Source: Branchiostoma floridae
Taxonomy: Eukaryota > Chordata > Leptocardii > Amphioxiformes > Branchiostomatidae
Reading direction: 5' to 3'
DNA length: 64,000 nucleotides
NCBI RefSeq assembly: GCF_000003815.2
Contig: NC_049980.1
Span: forward strand, 11,499,460-11,563,459
Of the stretch, positions 1 through 11,831 are shown one piece after another (position 1 is the stretch's first letter; each line of letters begins with the position of its first letter). The notes beneath the pieces are model-generated. The model was not told where the DNA came from. It was given only the letters and a program-made list of their open reading frames with translations, and made no database searches. A program made the position numbers and the translations under genes.

Positions 1-895
1 TAGGGTTAGGGCTAGGGTTAGGGTAAAAAGTGTCTTCAAGGCTGCCAAACTTGGTATGATTAGAAAGGTCTATTGGTGGGTACTTGTAATCTGCAAACCG
101 TTTTAAAATTGCGTGCTTTGTTGTGGAGATATGAGTGTTTAAACGCTAACCCTAACCCTAGCCGTAACCCTAATTTAGGGTTAGGGCTAGGGTTAGGGTA
201 AAAAGTGTCTTCAAGGCGGCCAAACTTGGTATAATTAGAAAGGTGTATTAGTGGGTACTTGTAATCTGCAAACCTTTTTGAAATTGCGTGCTTTGTTGTG
301 GAGATATGAGTGTTTAAGCGCTAACCCTAACCCTAACCCTAGCCGTAACCCTAATTTAGGGTTAGGGCTAGGGTTAGGGTAAAAAGTGTCTTCAAGGCGG
401 CCAAACTTGGTATGATTAGAAAGGTGTATTGGTGGGTACTTGTAATCTGCAAACCGTTTTGAAATTGCGTGCTTTGTTGTGGAGATATGAGTGTTTAAGC
501 GCTAACCCTAACCCTAACCCTAGCCGTAACCCTAATTTAGGGTTAGGGCTAGGGTTAGGGTAAAAAGTGTCTTCAAGGCGGCCAAACTTGGTATGATTAG
601 AAAGGTCTATTGGTGGGTACTTGTAATCTGCAAACCGTTTTGAAATTGCGTGCTTTGTTGTGGAGATATGAGTGTTTAAGCGCTAACCCTAACCCTAACC
701 CTAGCCGTAACCCTAATTTAGGGTTAGGGCTAGGGTTAGGGTAAAAAGTGTCTTCAGGCGGCCAGACTTGGTATGATTAGAAAGGTCTATTGGTGGGTAC
801 TTGTAATCTGCAAACCGGTTTTGAAATTACGTGCTTTGTTGTGGAGATATGAGTGTTTAAGTGCTAACCCTAACCCTAACCCTAGCCGTAACCCT

Positions 896-1344
896 NNNNN
901 NNNNNNNNNNNNNNNNNNNNNNNNNNNNNNNNNNNNNNNNNNNNNNNNNNNNNNNNNNNNNNNNNNNNNNNNNNNNNNNNNNNNNNNNNNNNNNNNNNNN
1001 NNNNNNNNNNNNNNNNNNNNNNNNNNNNNNNNNNNNNNNNNNNNNNNNNNNNNNNNNNNNNNNNNNNNNNNNNNNNNNNNNNNNNNNNNNNNNNNNNNNN
1101 NNNNNNNNNNNNNNNNNNNNNNNNNNNNNNNNNNNNNNNNNNNNNNNNNNNNNNNNNNNNNNNNNNNNNNNNNNNNNNNNNNNNNNNNNNNNNNNNNNNN
1201 NNNNNNNNNNNNNNNNNNNNNNNNNNNNNNNNNNNNNNNNNNNNNNNNNNNNNNNNNNNNNNNNNNNNNNNNNNNNNNNNNNNNNNNNNNNNNNNNNNNN
1301 NNNNNNNNNNNNNNNNNNNNNNNNNNNNNNNNNNNNNNNNNNNN
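896..1344. other. Assembly gap (449 N)
   Basis: A run of N inside the satellite. Both flanks are satellite, so the true length and copy number here are unknown. Confidence 0.99.
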
Positions 1345-3956
1345 TCTGCAAACCGTAATTTTGAAATTGCGTGCTTTGTTGTGGAGATATGAGTGTTTAA
1401 GCGCTAACCCTAACCCTAACCCTAACCCTAACCCTAGCCGTAACCCTAATTTAGGGTTAGGGTTAGGGTTAGGGTTAGGGTAAAAGGTGTCTTCAAGGCG
1501 GCCAAACTTGGTATGATTAGGTATGATTAGAAAGGTCTATTGGTGGGTACTTGTAATCTGCAAACCGCTTTGAAATTACGTGCTTTGTTGTGGAGATATG
1601 AGTGTTTAAGCGCTAACCCTAACCCTAACCCTAGCCGTAACCCTAATTTAGGGTTAGGGCTAGGGTTAGGGTAAAAAGTGTCTTCAAGGCGGCCAAACTT
1701 GGTATGATTAGAAAGGTCTATTGGTGGGTACTTGTAATCTGCAAACCGTTTTGAAATTGCGTGCTTTGTTGTGGAGATATGAGTGTTTAAGCGCTAACCC
1801 TAACCCTAACCCTAGCCGTAACCCTAATTTAGGGTTAGGGCTAGGGTTAGGGTAAAAAGTGTCTTCAAGGCGGCCAGACTTGGTATGATTAGAAAGGTCT
1901 ATTGGTGGGTACTTGTAATCTGCAAACCGTTTTGAAATTACGTGCTTTGTTGTGGAGATATGAGTGTTTAAGTGCTAACCCTAACCCTAACCCTAGCCGT
2001 AACCCTAATTTAGGGTTAGGGCTAGGATTAGGGAACAAAGTATCTTCAAGGCTGTCAAACTTGGTATGATTAGAAAGGTCTATTGGTGGGTACTTGTAAT
2101 CTGCAAATCGTTTTAAAATTGCGTGCTTAGTTGTGGAGATATGAGTGTTTAAACGCTAACCCTAACCCTAGCCGTAACCCTAATTTAGGGTTAGGGCTAG
2201 GGTTAGGGTAGAATGTGTCTTGAAGGCGGCCAAACTTGGTATAATTAGAAAGGTCTAGTAGCGGGTACTCGTCATCTGCAAACGGTTTTGAAATCTCGGG
2301 CTTGGTTGTGGAGATATGAGAGTTTTAGCGCTAACCCTAACCCTAACCCTAGCCGTAACCCTAAGTTAGGGTTAGGGCTAGGGTTAGGGTAAAAAGTGTC
2401 TTCAAGGCGCCCAAACTTGGTATGATTAGAAAGGTCTAGTGGTGGGTACTCGTCATCTGCAATCCGTTTTACAATAGCGTGCTTGGTTGTGCAGATATGA
2501 GAGCTCTAACGCTAACCCTAACCCTAGCCGTAACCCTAATTTAGGGTTAGGGCTAGGGTTAGGGTAAAAAGTGTCTTCAAGGCGGCCAAACTTGGTATAA
2601 TTAGAAAGGTGTATTAGTGGGTACTTGTAATCTGCAAACCGTTTTGAAATTGCTTGCTTTGTTGTGGAGATATGAGTGTTTAAGCGCTAACCCTAACCCT
2701 AACCCTAGCCGTAACCCTAATTTAGGGTTAGGGCTAGGGTTAGGGTAAAAAGTGTCTTCAAGGCTGCCAAACTTGGTATGATTAGAAAGAGTGTATTGGT
2801 GGGTACTTGTAATCTGCAAACCGTAATTTTGAAATTGCGTGCTTTGTTGGGAGATATGAGTGTTTCAGCGCTTAGTCTTTAACCGCTAACCCTAACCCTA
2901 ACCCTAGCCGTAACCCTAGCCGTAACCCTAATTTAGGGTTAGGGTTAGCGGTTAGCGGTTACGGGTAAAAGGTGTCTTCAAGGCGGCCAAGACTTGGTAT
3001 GATTAGAAAGGTCTATAATGGTGGGTACTGGTGGGTACTTGTAATCTGCTTTGAAATTTGAAATTGCGTGCTTTGTTGTGGAGATATGAGTGTTTAAGCG
3101 CTAACCCTAACCCTAACCCTAGCCGTAACCCTAATTTAGGGTTAGGGCTAGGGTTAGGGTAAAAAGTGTCTTCAAGGCGGCCAAACTTGGTATGATTAGA
3201 AAGGTCTATTGGTGGGTACTTGTAATCTGCAAACCGTTTTGAAATTGCGTGCTTTGTTGTGGAGATATGAGTGTTTAAGCGCTAACCCTAACCCTAACCC
3301 TAGCCGTAACCCTAATTTAGGGTTAGGGCTAGGGTTAGGGTAAAAAGTGTCTTCAAGGCGGCCAGACTTGGTATGATTAGAAAGGTCTATTGGTGGGTAC
3401 TTGTAATCTGCAAACCGTTTTGAAATTACGTGCTTTGTTGTGGAGATATGAGTGTTTAAGTGCTAACCCTAACCCTAACCCTAGCCGTAACCCTAATTTA
3501 GGGTTAGGGCTAGGATTAGGGAACAAAGTATCTTCAAGGCTGCCAAACTTGGTATGATTAGAAAGGTCTATTGGTGGGTACTTGTAATCTGCAAATCGTT
3601 TTAAAATTGCGTGCTTTGTTGTGGAGATATGAGTGTTTTAACGCTAACCCTAACCCTAGCCGTAACCCTAATTTAGGGTTAGGGCTAGGGTTAGGGTAAA
3701 AAGTGTCTTCAAGGCGGCCAAACTTGGTATAATTAGAAAGGTGTATTAGTGGGTACTTGTAATCTGCAAACCGTTTTGAAATTGCGTGCTTTGTTGTGGA
3801 GATATGAGTGTTTAAGCGCTAACCCTAACCCTAACCCTAGCCGTAACCCTAATTTAGGGTTAGGGCTAGGGTTAGGGTAAAAAGTGTCTTCAAGGCTGCC
3901 AAACTTGGTATGATTAGAAAGGTGTATTGGTGGGTACTTGTAATCTGCAAACCGTT

Positions 3957-4919
3957 CTCGGGTAAGTTACGGCCTGTGATTCGTAGGAGTTTACCGGGAG
4001 TGAAAAAGGGCGTGTCCCCGCAAAGTTTCTAGGGCGATGGAACCGAACATGAAATTCGAACCACTCCGTGACCGTAGTTGACCCCGCTTGACCACAACAT
4101 TTGCAGAACGGTCCAATGTCATAATGTAACGTTACATTGTGAAAACAGGAACTAACTATATATGGGGCACACTAACTACTTTTGGTAAAACGTCTAAATG
4201 CTAACGGTAATAGATATTGATGAAGAATTTATCAAATATAGACATAATTCGATGCGAATGACAAAAAGAAGCCCCTGCGGAAGCCGCATAATGGTACCGT
4301 CCTGGCCTCGTTCGATCGAACGGCCGAACCCCCGGGATGTGAAATGGCGGGAAAACGACAGCGGCGCTAGCAGTGGTTCTGAAGGACCGTTACCGTCACA
4401 TTTAGGGGCTTCGTCCTCGGTGACAACAGTACTTTTGCTGACAATATAGGTAAATTTGCATTTGCAATCCCTTTTAAAAGAAATTTATCCATCGCTATTT
4501 GGTTTAATCATAAAAGGATTTTCTCTAGAGCGGATTATTGACCAAAAATATAGAAAAATATCCATTTTACCTATTTTTGACCCAAAAAAAGTTATGATGA
4601 ACTAATTTACAACAAAATAGCGACGGGCAAACTAAATCTACTTGAGTTAATCTGTCATCCTGTGAAATATGACAGTCCAGAACGTTGTCTCCACCGAGGA
4701 CAGGGCACATGAAATAAATCTGATATTTTTAACCAAAATGTGTGTTTTTAACCCCAAAAATCCATCATATGAACAGTATGTGTCCGGTGTTTTATTTCAT
4801 TCAATTACTACTAGCACCTTGTGAAATTTCATTGCAATACGATCATGCTATTGGATTTTATAAGCATATACCCATTTTACCATGTCTACCGCCGTGTCAC
4901 ATGCCGTAATTGACCAGAG
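3957..4919. mobile_element. 963-bp non-autonomous DNA transposon inside the satellite
   Basis: This is the only non-satellite DNA inside the array. Its ends form imperfect terminal inverted repeats: the left end begins CTCGGGTAAGTTACGGCC and the complement of the right end begins CTCTGGTCAATTACGGCA, with about 20 of 26 bases matching. It interrupts the satellite at ACCGTT/TTTTGAAATT, and an unbroken unit reads ACCGTTTTGAAATT, so TT appears to be duplicated at the target. No transposase-like frame is present; the longest open frame is 83 codons at 4198-4449 and looks random. The superfamily is not assigned. Confidence 0.7.
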
Positions 4920-7547
4920 TTTTGAAATTGCGTGCTTTGTTGTGGAGATATGAGTGTTTAAGCGCTAACCCTAACCCTAACCCTAACCCTAACCCTAGCC
5001 GTAACCCTAATTTAGGGTTAGGGTTAGGGTTAGGGTTAGGGTAAAAGGTGTCTTCAAGGCGGCCAAACTTGGTATGATTAGAAAGGTCTATTGGTGGGTA
5101 CTTGTAATCTGCAAACCGCTTTGAAATTACGTGCTTTGTTGTGGAGATATGAGTGTTTAAGCGCTAACCCTAACCCTAACCCTAGCCGTAACCCTAATTT
5201 AGGGTTAGGGCTAGGGTTAGGGTAAAAAGTGTCTTCAAGGCGGCCAAACTTGGTATAATTAGAAAGGTGTATTATTGGGTACTTGTAATCTGCAAACCGT
5301 TTTGAAATTGCGTGCTTTGTTGTGGAGATATGAGTGTTTAAGCGCTAACCCTAACCCTAACCCTAGCCGTAACCCTAATTTAGGGTTAGGGCTAGGGTTA
5401 GGGTAAAAAGTGTCTTCAAGGCGGCCAAACTTGGTATGATTAGAAAGGTGTATTGGTGGGTACTTGTAATCTGCAAACCGTTTTGAAATTGCGTGCTTTG
5501 TTGTGGAGATATGAGTGTTTAAGCGCTAACCCTAACCCTAACCCTAGCCGTAACCCTAATTTAGGGTTAGGGCTAGGGTTAGGGTAAAAAGTGTCTTCAA
5601 GGCGGCCAAACTCGGTATGATTAGAAAGGTGTATTGGTGGGTACTTGTAATCTGCAAACCGTTTTGAAATTGCGTGCTTTGTTGTGGAGATATGAGTGTT
5701 AAATCGATAATCCTAACCCTAACCCTAGCCGTAACCCTAATTTAGGGTTAGGGCTAGGGTTAGGGTTAGGGTAAAAAGTGTCTTCAAGGCGGCCAAACTT
5801 GGTATGATTAGAAAGGTCTATTGGTGGGTACTTGTAATCTGCAAACCGTTTTAAAATTGCGTGCTTTGTTGTGGAGATATGAGTGTTTAAACGCTAACCC
5901 TAACCCTAGCCGTAACCCTAATTTAGGGTTAGGGCTAGGGTTAGGGTAAAAAGGGTCTTCAAGGCAGCCAAACTTGGTATGATTAGAAAAGTGTATTGGT
6001 GGGTACTTGTAATCTGCAAACCGTTTTGAAATTGCGTGCTTTGTTGTGGAGATATGAGTGTTTAAGCGCTAACCCTAACCCTAACCCTAACCCTAACCCT
6101 AACCCTAGGCTAAGGCTAGGGTTAGGGTTAGGGTTAGGGTTAGGGTAAAAGGTGTCTTCAAGGCGGCCAAACTTGGTATGATTAGAAAGGTCTATTTATG
6201 GGTGGGTACTTGTAATCATGCCAAACCGTATTTGACAATTACGTGCTTGTGTTGTGGAGTATATGAGTGTTTAAGCCCTAACCCTAACCCTAACCCTAGC
6301 CGTAACCCTAATTTAGGGTTAGGGCTAGGGTTAGGGTAAAAAGTGTCTTCAAGGCGGCCAAACTCGGTATGATTAGAAAGGTGTATTGGTGGGTACTTGT
6401 AATCTGCAAACCGTTTTGAAATTGCGTGCTTTGTTGTGGAGATATGAGTGTTTAAGCGCTAACCCTAACCCTAACCCTAGCCGTAACCCTAAGTTTAGGG
6501 TTAGGGCTAGGGTTAGGAGTAAAATAGATGTCTTCAAGGCTGGACCAAACTATGGTATGATTAGAAAGGTCTATTGGTGGGTACTTGTAATCTGCAAACC
6601 GTTTTGAAATTGCGTGCTTTGTTGTGGAGATATGAGTGTTTAAGCGCTAACCCTAACCCTAACCCTAGCCGTAACCCTAATTTAGGGTTAGGGCTAGGGT
6701 TAGGGTAAAAAGTGTCTTCAAGGCGGCCAAACTTGGTATGATTAGAAAGGTCTATTGGTGGGTACTTGTAATCTGCAAACCGTTTTGAAATTGCGTGCTT
6801 TGTTGTGGAGATATGAGTGTTTAAGCGCTAACCCTAACCCTAACCCTAGCCGTAACCCTAATTTAGGGTTAGGGCTAGGGTTAGGGTAAAAAGTGTCTTC
6901 AAGGCGGCCAAACTTGGTATGATTAGAAAGGTGTATTGGTGGGTACTTGTAATCTGCAAACCGTTTTGAAATTGCGTGCTTTGTTGTGGAGATATGAGTG
7001 TTTAAGCGCTAACCCTAACCCTAACCCTAGCCGTAACCCTAATTTAGGGTTAGGGCTAGGATTAGGGAACAAAGTGTCTTCAAGGCTGCCAAACTTGGTA
7101 TGATTAGAAAGGTGTATTGGTGGGTACTTGTAATCTGCAAACCGTTTTGAAATTGCGTGATTTGTTGTGGAGATATGAGTGTTTAAGCGCTAACCCTAAC
7201 CCTAACCCTAACCCTAACCCTAGCCGTAACCCTAATTTAGGGTTAGGGTTAGGGTTAGGGTAAAAGGTGTCTTCAAGGCGGCCAAACTTGGTATGATTAG
7301 AAAGGTCTATTGGTGGGTACTTGTAATCTGCAAACCGCTTTGAAATTACGTGCTTTGTTGTGGAGATATGAGTGTTTAAGCGCTAACCCTAACCCTAACC
7401 CTAGCCGTAACCCTAATTTAGGGTTAGGGCTAGGGTTAGGGTCAAAAAGTGTCTTCAAGGCGGCCAAACTTGGTATGATTAGAAAGGTGTATTAGTGGGT
7501 ACTTGTAATCTGCAAACCGTTTTGAAATTGCGTGCTTTGTTGTGGAG

Positions 7548-7843
7548 NNNNNNNNNNNNNNNNNNNNNNNNNNNNNNNNNNNNNNNNNNNNNNNNNNNNN
7601 NNNNNNNNNNNNNNNNNNNNNNNNNNNNNNNNNNNNNNNNNNNNNNNNNNNNNNNNNNNNNNNNNNNNNNNNNNNNNNNNNNNNNNNNNNNNNNNNNNNN
7701 NNNNNNNNNNNNNNNNNNNNNNNNNNNNNNNNNNNNNNNNNNNNNNNNNNNNNNNNNNNNNNNNNNNNNNNNNNNNNNNNNNNNNNNNNNNNNNNNNNNN
7801 NNNNNNNNNNNNNNNNNNNNNNNNNNNNNNNNNNNNNNNNNNN
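7548..7843. other. Assembly gap (296 N)
   Basis: A run of N inside the satellite, flanked on both sides by satellite units. Confidence 0.99.
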
Positions 7844-10063
7844 TTATAAAGGTGTATTGGTGGGTACTTGTAATCTGCAAACCGTTTTGAAATTGCGTGC
7901 TTTGTTGTGGAGATATGAGTGTTTAAGCGCTAACCCTAACCTTAACCCTAACCCTAACCCTAGCCGTAACCCTTATTTTAGTGTTAGGGCTAGGGTTAGG
8001 GTAAAAAGTGTCTTCAAGGCGGCCAAACTTGGTATGATTAGAAAGGTGTATTGGTGGGTACTTGTAATCTGCAAACGGTTTGAAATTGCGTGCTTTGTTG
8101 TGGAGATATGAGTGTTTAATCGCTAACCCTAACCCTTACCCTAGCCGTAACCATAATTTAGGGTTAGGGCTAGGGTTAGGGTAAAAAGTGTCTTCAAGGC
8201 GGCCAAACTTGGTATGATTAGAAAGGTCTATTGGTGGGTACTTGTAATCTGCAAACCGTTTTGAAATTGCGTGCTTTGTTGTGGAGATATGAGTGTTTAA
8301 GCGCTATCCCTAACCTTAACCCTAGCCGTAACCCTAATTTAGGGTTAGGGCTAGGGTTAGGGTAAAAAGTGTCTTCAAGGCGGCCAAACTTGGTATGATT
8401 AGAAAGGTGTATTGGTGGGTACTTGTAATCTGCAAACCGTTTTGAAATTGCGTGCTTTGTTGTGGAGATATGAGTGTTTAAGCGCTAACCCTAACCCTAA
8501 CCCTACCCCTAACCCTAGCCGTAACCCTAATTTAGGGTTAGGGCTAGGGTTAGGGTAAAAGGTGTCTTCAAGGCGGCCAAACTTGGTATGATTAGAAAGG
8601 TGTATTAGTGGGTACTGGTAATCTGCAAACCGTTTTGAAATTGCCTGCTTTGTTGTGGAGATATGAGTGTTTAAGCGCTAACCCTAACCCTAACCCTAAC
8701 CCTAGCCGTAACCCTAATTTAGGGTTAGGGCTAGGGTTAGGGTAAAAAGTGTCTTCAAGGCGGCCAAACTTGGTATAATTAGAAAGGTGTATTAGTGGGT
8801 ACTTGTAATCGGCATACCGTTTTGAAATTGCCTGCTTTGTTGTGGAGATATGAGTGTTTAAGCGCTAACCCTAAACCTAACCCTAACCCTAGCCGTAACC
8901 CTAATTTAGGGTTAGGGCTAGGGTTAGGGTAAAAAGTGTCTTCAAGGCGGCCAGACTTGGTATGATTAGAAAGGTCTATTGGTGGGTACTTGTAATCTGC
9001 AAACCGTTTTGAAATTACGTGCTTTGTTGTGTTGATATGAGTGTTTAAGCGCTAACCCTAACCCTAACCCTAGCCGTAACCCTAATTTAGGGTTAGGGCT
9101 AGGGTTAGGGTAAAAAGTGTCTTCAAGGCGGCCAAACTTGGTATGATTAAAAAGGTCTATTGGTGGGTACTTGTAATCTGCAAACCGTTTTGAAATTGCG
9201 TGCTTTGTTTTGGAGATATGAGTGTTTAAGCGCTAACCCTAACCCTAACCCTAGCCGTAACCCTAATTTAGGGTTAGGGCTAGAGTGTTTAAACGCTAAC
9301 CCTAACCCTAGCCGTAACCCTAATTTAGGGTTAGGGCTAGGGTTAGGGTAAAAAGGGTCTTCAAGGCGGCCAAACTTGGTATGATTAGAAAAGTGTATTG
9401 GTGGGTACTTGTAATCTGCAAACCGTTTTGAAATTGCGTGCTTTGTTGTGGAGATATGAGTGTTTAAGCGCTAACCCTAACCCTAACCCTAACCCTAACC
9501 CTAACCCTAGCCGTAACCCTAATTTAGGGTTAGGGCTAGGGTTAGGGTAAAAGGTGTCTTCAAGGCGGCCAAACTTGGTATAATTAGAAAGGTGTATTAG
9601 TGGGTACTGGTAATCTGCAAACCGTTTTGAAATTGCCTGCTTTGTTGTGGAGATATGAGTGTTTAAGCGCTAACCCTAACCCTAACCCTAACCCTAGCCG
9701 TAACCCTAATTTAGGGTTAGGGCTAGGGTTAGGGTAAAAAGTGTCTTCAAGGCGGCCAAACTTGGTATAATTAGAAAGGTGTATTAGTGGGTACTTGTAA
9801 TCTGCAAACCGTTTTGAAATTGCCTGCTTTGTTGTGGAGATATGAGTGTTTAAGCGCTAACCCTAAACCTAACCCTAACCCTAGCCGTAACCCTAATTTA
9901 GGGTTAGGGCTAGGGTTAGGGTAAAAAGTGTCTTCAAGGCGGTCAGACTTGGTATGATTAGAAAGGTCTATTGGTGGGTACTTGTAATCTGCAAACCGAT
10001 TTGAAATTACGTGCTTTGTCGTGTCGATATGAGTGTCTAAGCGCTAACCCTAACCCTAACCCT

Positions 10064-10460
10064 NNNNNNNNNNNNNNNNNNNNNNNNNNNNNNNNNNNNN
10101 NNNNNNNNNNNNNNNNNNNNNNNNNNNNNNNNNNNNNNNNNNNNNNNNNNNNNNNNNNNNNNNNNNNNNNNNNNNNNNNNNNNNNNNNNNNNNNNNNNNN
10201 NNNNNNNNNNNNNNNNNNNNNNNNNNNNNNNNNNNNNNNNNNNNNNNNNNNNNNNNNNNNNNNNNNNNNNNNNNNNNNNNNNNNNNNNNNNNNNNNNNNN
10301 NNNNNNNNNNNNNNNNNNNNNNNNNNNNNNNNNNNNNNNNNNNNNNNNNNNNNNNNNNNNNNNNNNNNNNNNNNNNNNNNNNNNNNNNNNNNNNNNNNNN
10401 NNNNNNNNNNNNNNNNNNNNNNNNNNNNNNNNNNNNNNNNNNNNNNNNNNNNNNNNNNNN
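10064..10460. other. Assembly gap (397 N)
   Basis: A run of N inside the satellite. It begins within the CCCTAA arm and resumes within the TTAGGG arm. Confidence 0.99.
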
Positions 10461-11724
10461 AGGGTTAGGGCTAGGGTTAGGGTAAAAAGTGTCTTCAAGG
10501 CGGCCAAACTGGGTATGATTAGAAAGGTGTATTGGTGGGTACTTGTAATCTGCAAACCGTTTCGAAATTGCGTGCTTTGTTGTGGAGATATGAGTGTTTA
10601 AGCGCTAACCCTAACCCTAACCCTAGCCGTAACCCTAATTTAGGGTTAGGGCTAGGGTTAGGGTAAAAAGTGTCTTCAAGGCGGCCAAACTTGGTATGAT
10701 TAGAAAGGTGTATTGGTGGGTACTTGTAATCTGCAAACCGTTTTGAAATTGCGTGCTTTGTTGTGGAGATATGAGTGTTTAAGCGCTAACGTAACCCTAA
10801 TTTAGGGTTAGGGCTAGGGTTAGGGTAAAAGGTGTCTTCAAGGCGGCCAAACTTGGTATGATTAGAAAGGTGTATTGGTGGGTACTTGTAATCTGCAAAC
10901 CGTTTTGAAATTGCATGCTTTGTTGTGGAGATATGAGTGTTTAAGCGCTAACCCTAACCCTAACCCTAGCCGTAACCCTAATTTAGGGTTAGGGCTAGGG
11001 TTAGGGTAAAAAGTGTCTTTAAGGCGGCCAAACTTGGTATGATTAGAAAGGTGTATTGGTGGGTACTTGTAATCTGCAAACCGTTTTGAAATTGCGTGCT
11101 TTGTTGTGGAGATATGGAGATATGAGTGTTTAAGCGCTAACCCTAACCCTAACCCTAGCCGTAACCCTAATTTAGGGTTAGGGCTAGGGTTAGGGTAAAA
11201 AGTGTCTTCAAGGCGGCCAAACTTGGTATGATTAGAAAGGTGTATTGGTGGGTACTTGTAATCTGCAAACCGTTTTGAAATTACGTGCTTTGTTGTGGAG
11301 ATATGAGTGTTTAAGCGCTAACCCTAACCCTAACCCTAGCCGTAACCCTAATTTAGGGTTAGGGCTAGGATTAGGGAACAAAGTGTCTTCAAGGCTGCCA
11401 AACTTGGTATGATTAGAAAGGTGTATTGGTGGGTACTTGTAATCTGCAAACCGTTTTGAAATTGCGTGCTTTGTTGTGGAGATATGAGTGTTTAAGCGCT
11501 AACCCTAACCCTAACCCTAGCCGTAACCCTAATTTAGGGTTAGGGCTAGGGTTAGGGTAAAAAGTGTCTTCAAGGCGGCCAAACTTGGTATGATTAGAAA
11601 GGTCTATTGGTGGGTACTTGTAATCTGCAAACCATTTTGAAATTGCGTCCTTTTAGCCTTAAAAGCGCTAACCCTAACCGTAACCAGTCGAAATGCCTTT
11701 ACATGAAAAAAGTTTCCTTTTTTT

Positions 11725-11793
11725 ACCTCCATGAAATGTCATGGAGGTTATATTTACCTCCATGAAATGTCATGGAGGTTATATTTTACCCCG

Positions 11794-11831
<38 letters not shown>

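Larger units (their letters stand above)
1..11685. repeat. Telomere-motif satellite array, about 181-bp unit
   Basis: Tandem units of about 175-187 bp, mostly 181, run from the window start to about 11685. Each has a non-telomeric part (AAAGTGTCTTCAAGGCGGCC, then GGTGGGTACTTGTAATCTGC, then TGGAGATATGAGTGTTTAAG) and a telomere-like part: several CCCTAA repeats, a variant CCCTAGCCGTAA, then the inverse TTTAGGGTTAGGGCTAGGG. Length differences come mainly from the CCCTAA copy number. Copies are highly alike but carry shared variants. The array lacks any credible gene: open frames across it are simple-repeat artefacts. It could be subtelomeric, pericentromeric or interstitial; the window alone cannot say which. 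Confidence 0.95.

Noticed and set aside
4198-4449. 83-codon frame inside the array transposon
   Set aside because: No similarity to a transposase and typical of random open length in GC-rich text.
773-9351. Open frames of Asn-Pro and Leu-Gly repeats in the array
   Set aside because: They are translations of CCCTAA/TTAGGG DNA, several cross N gaps, and they repeat with the satellite unit.
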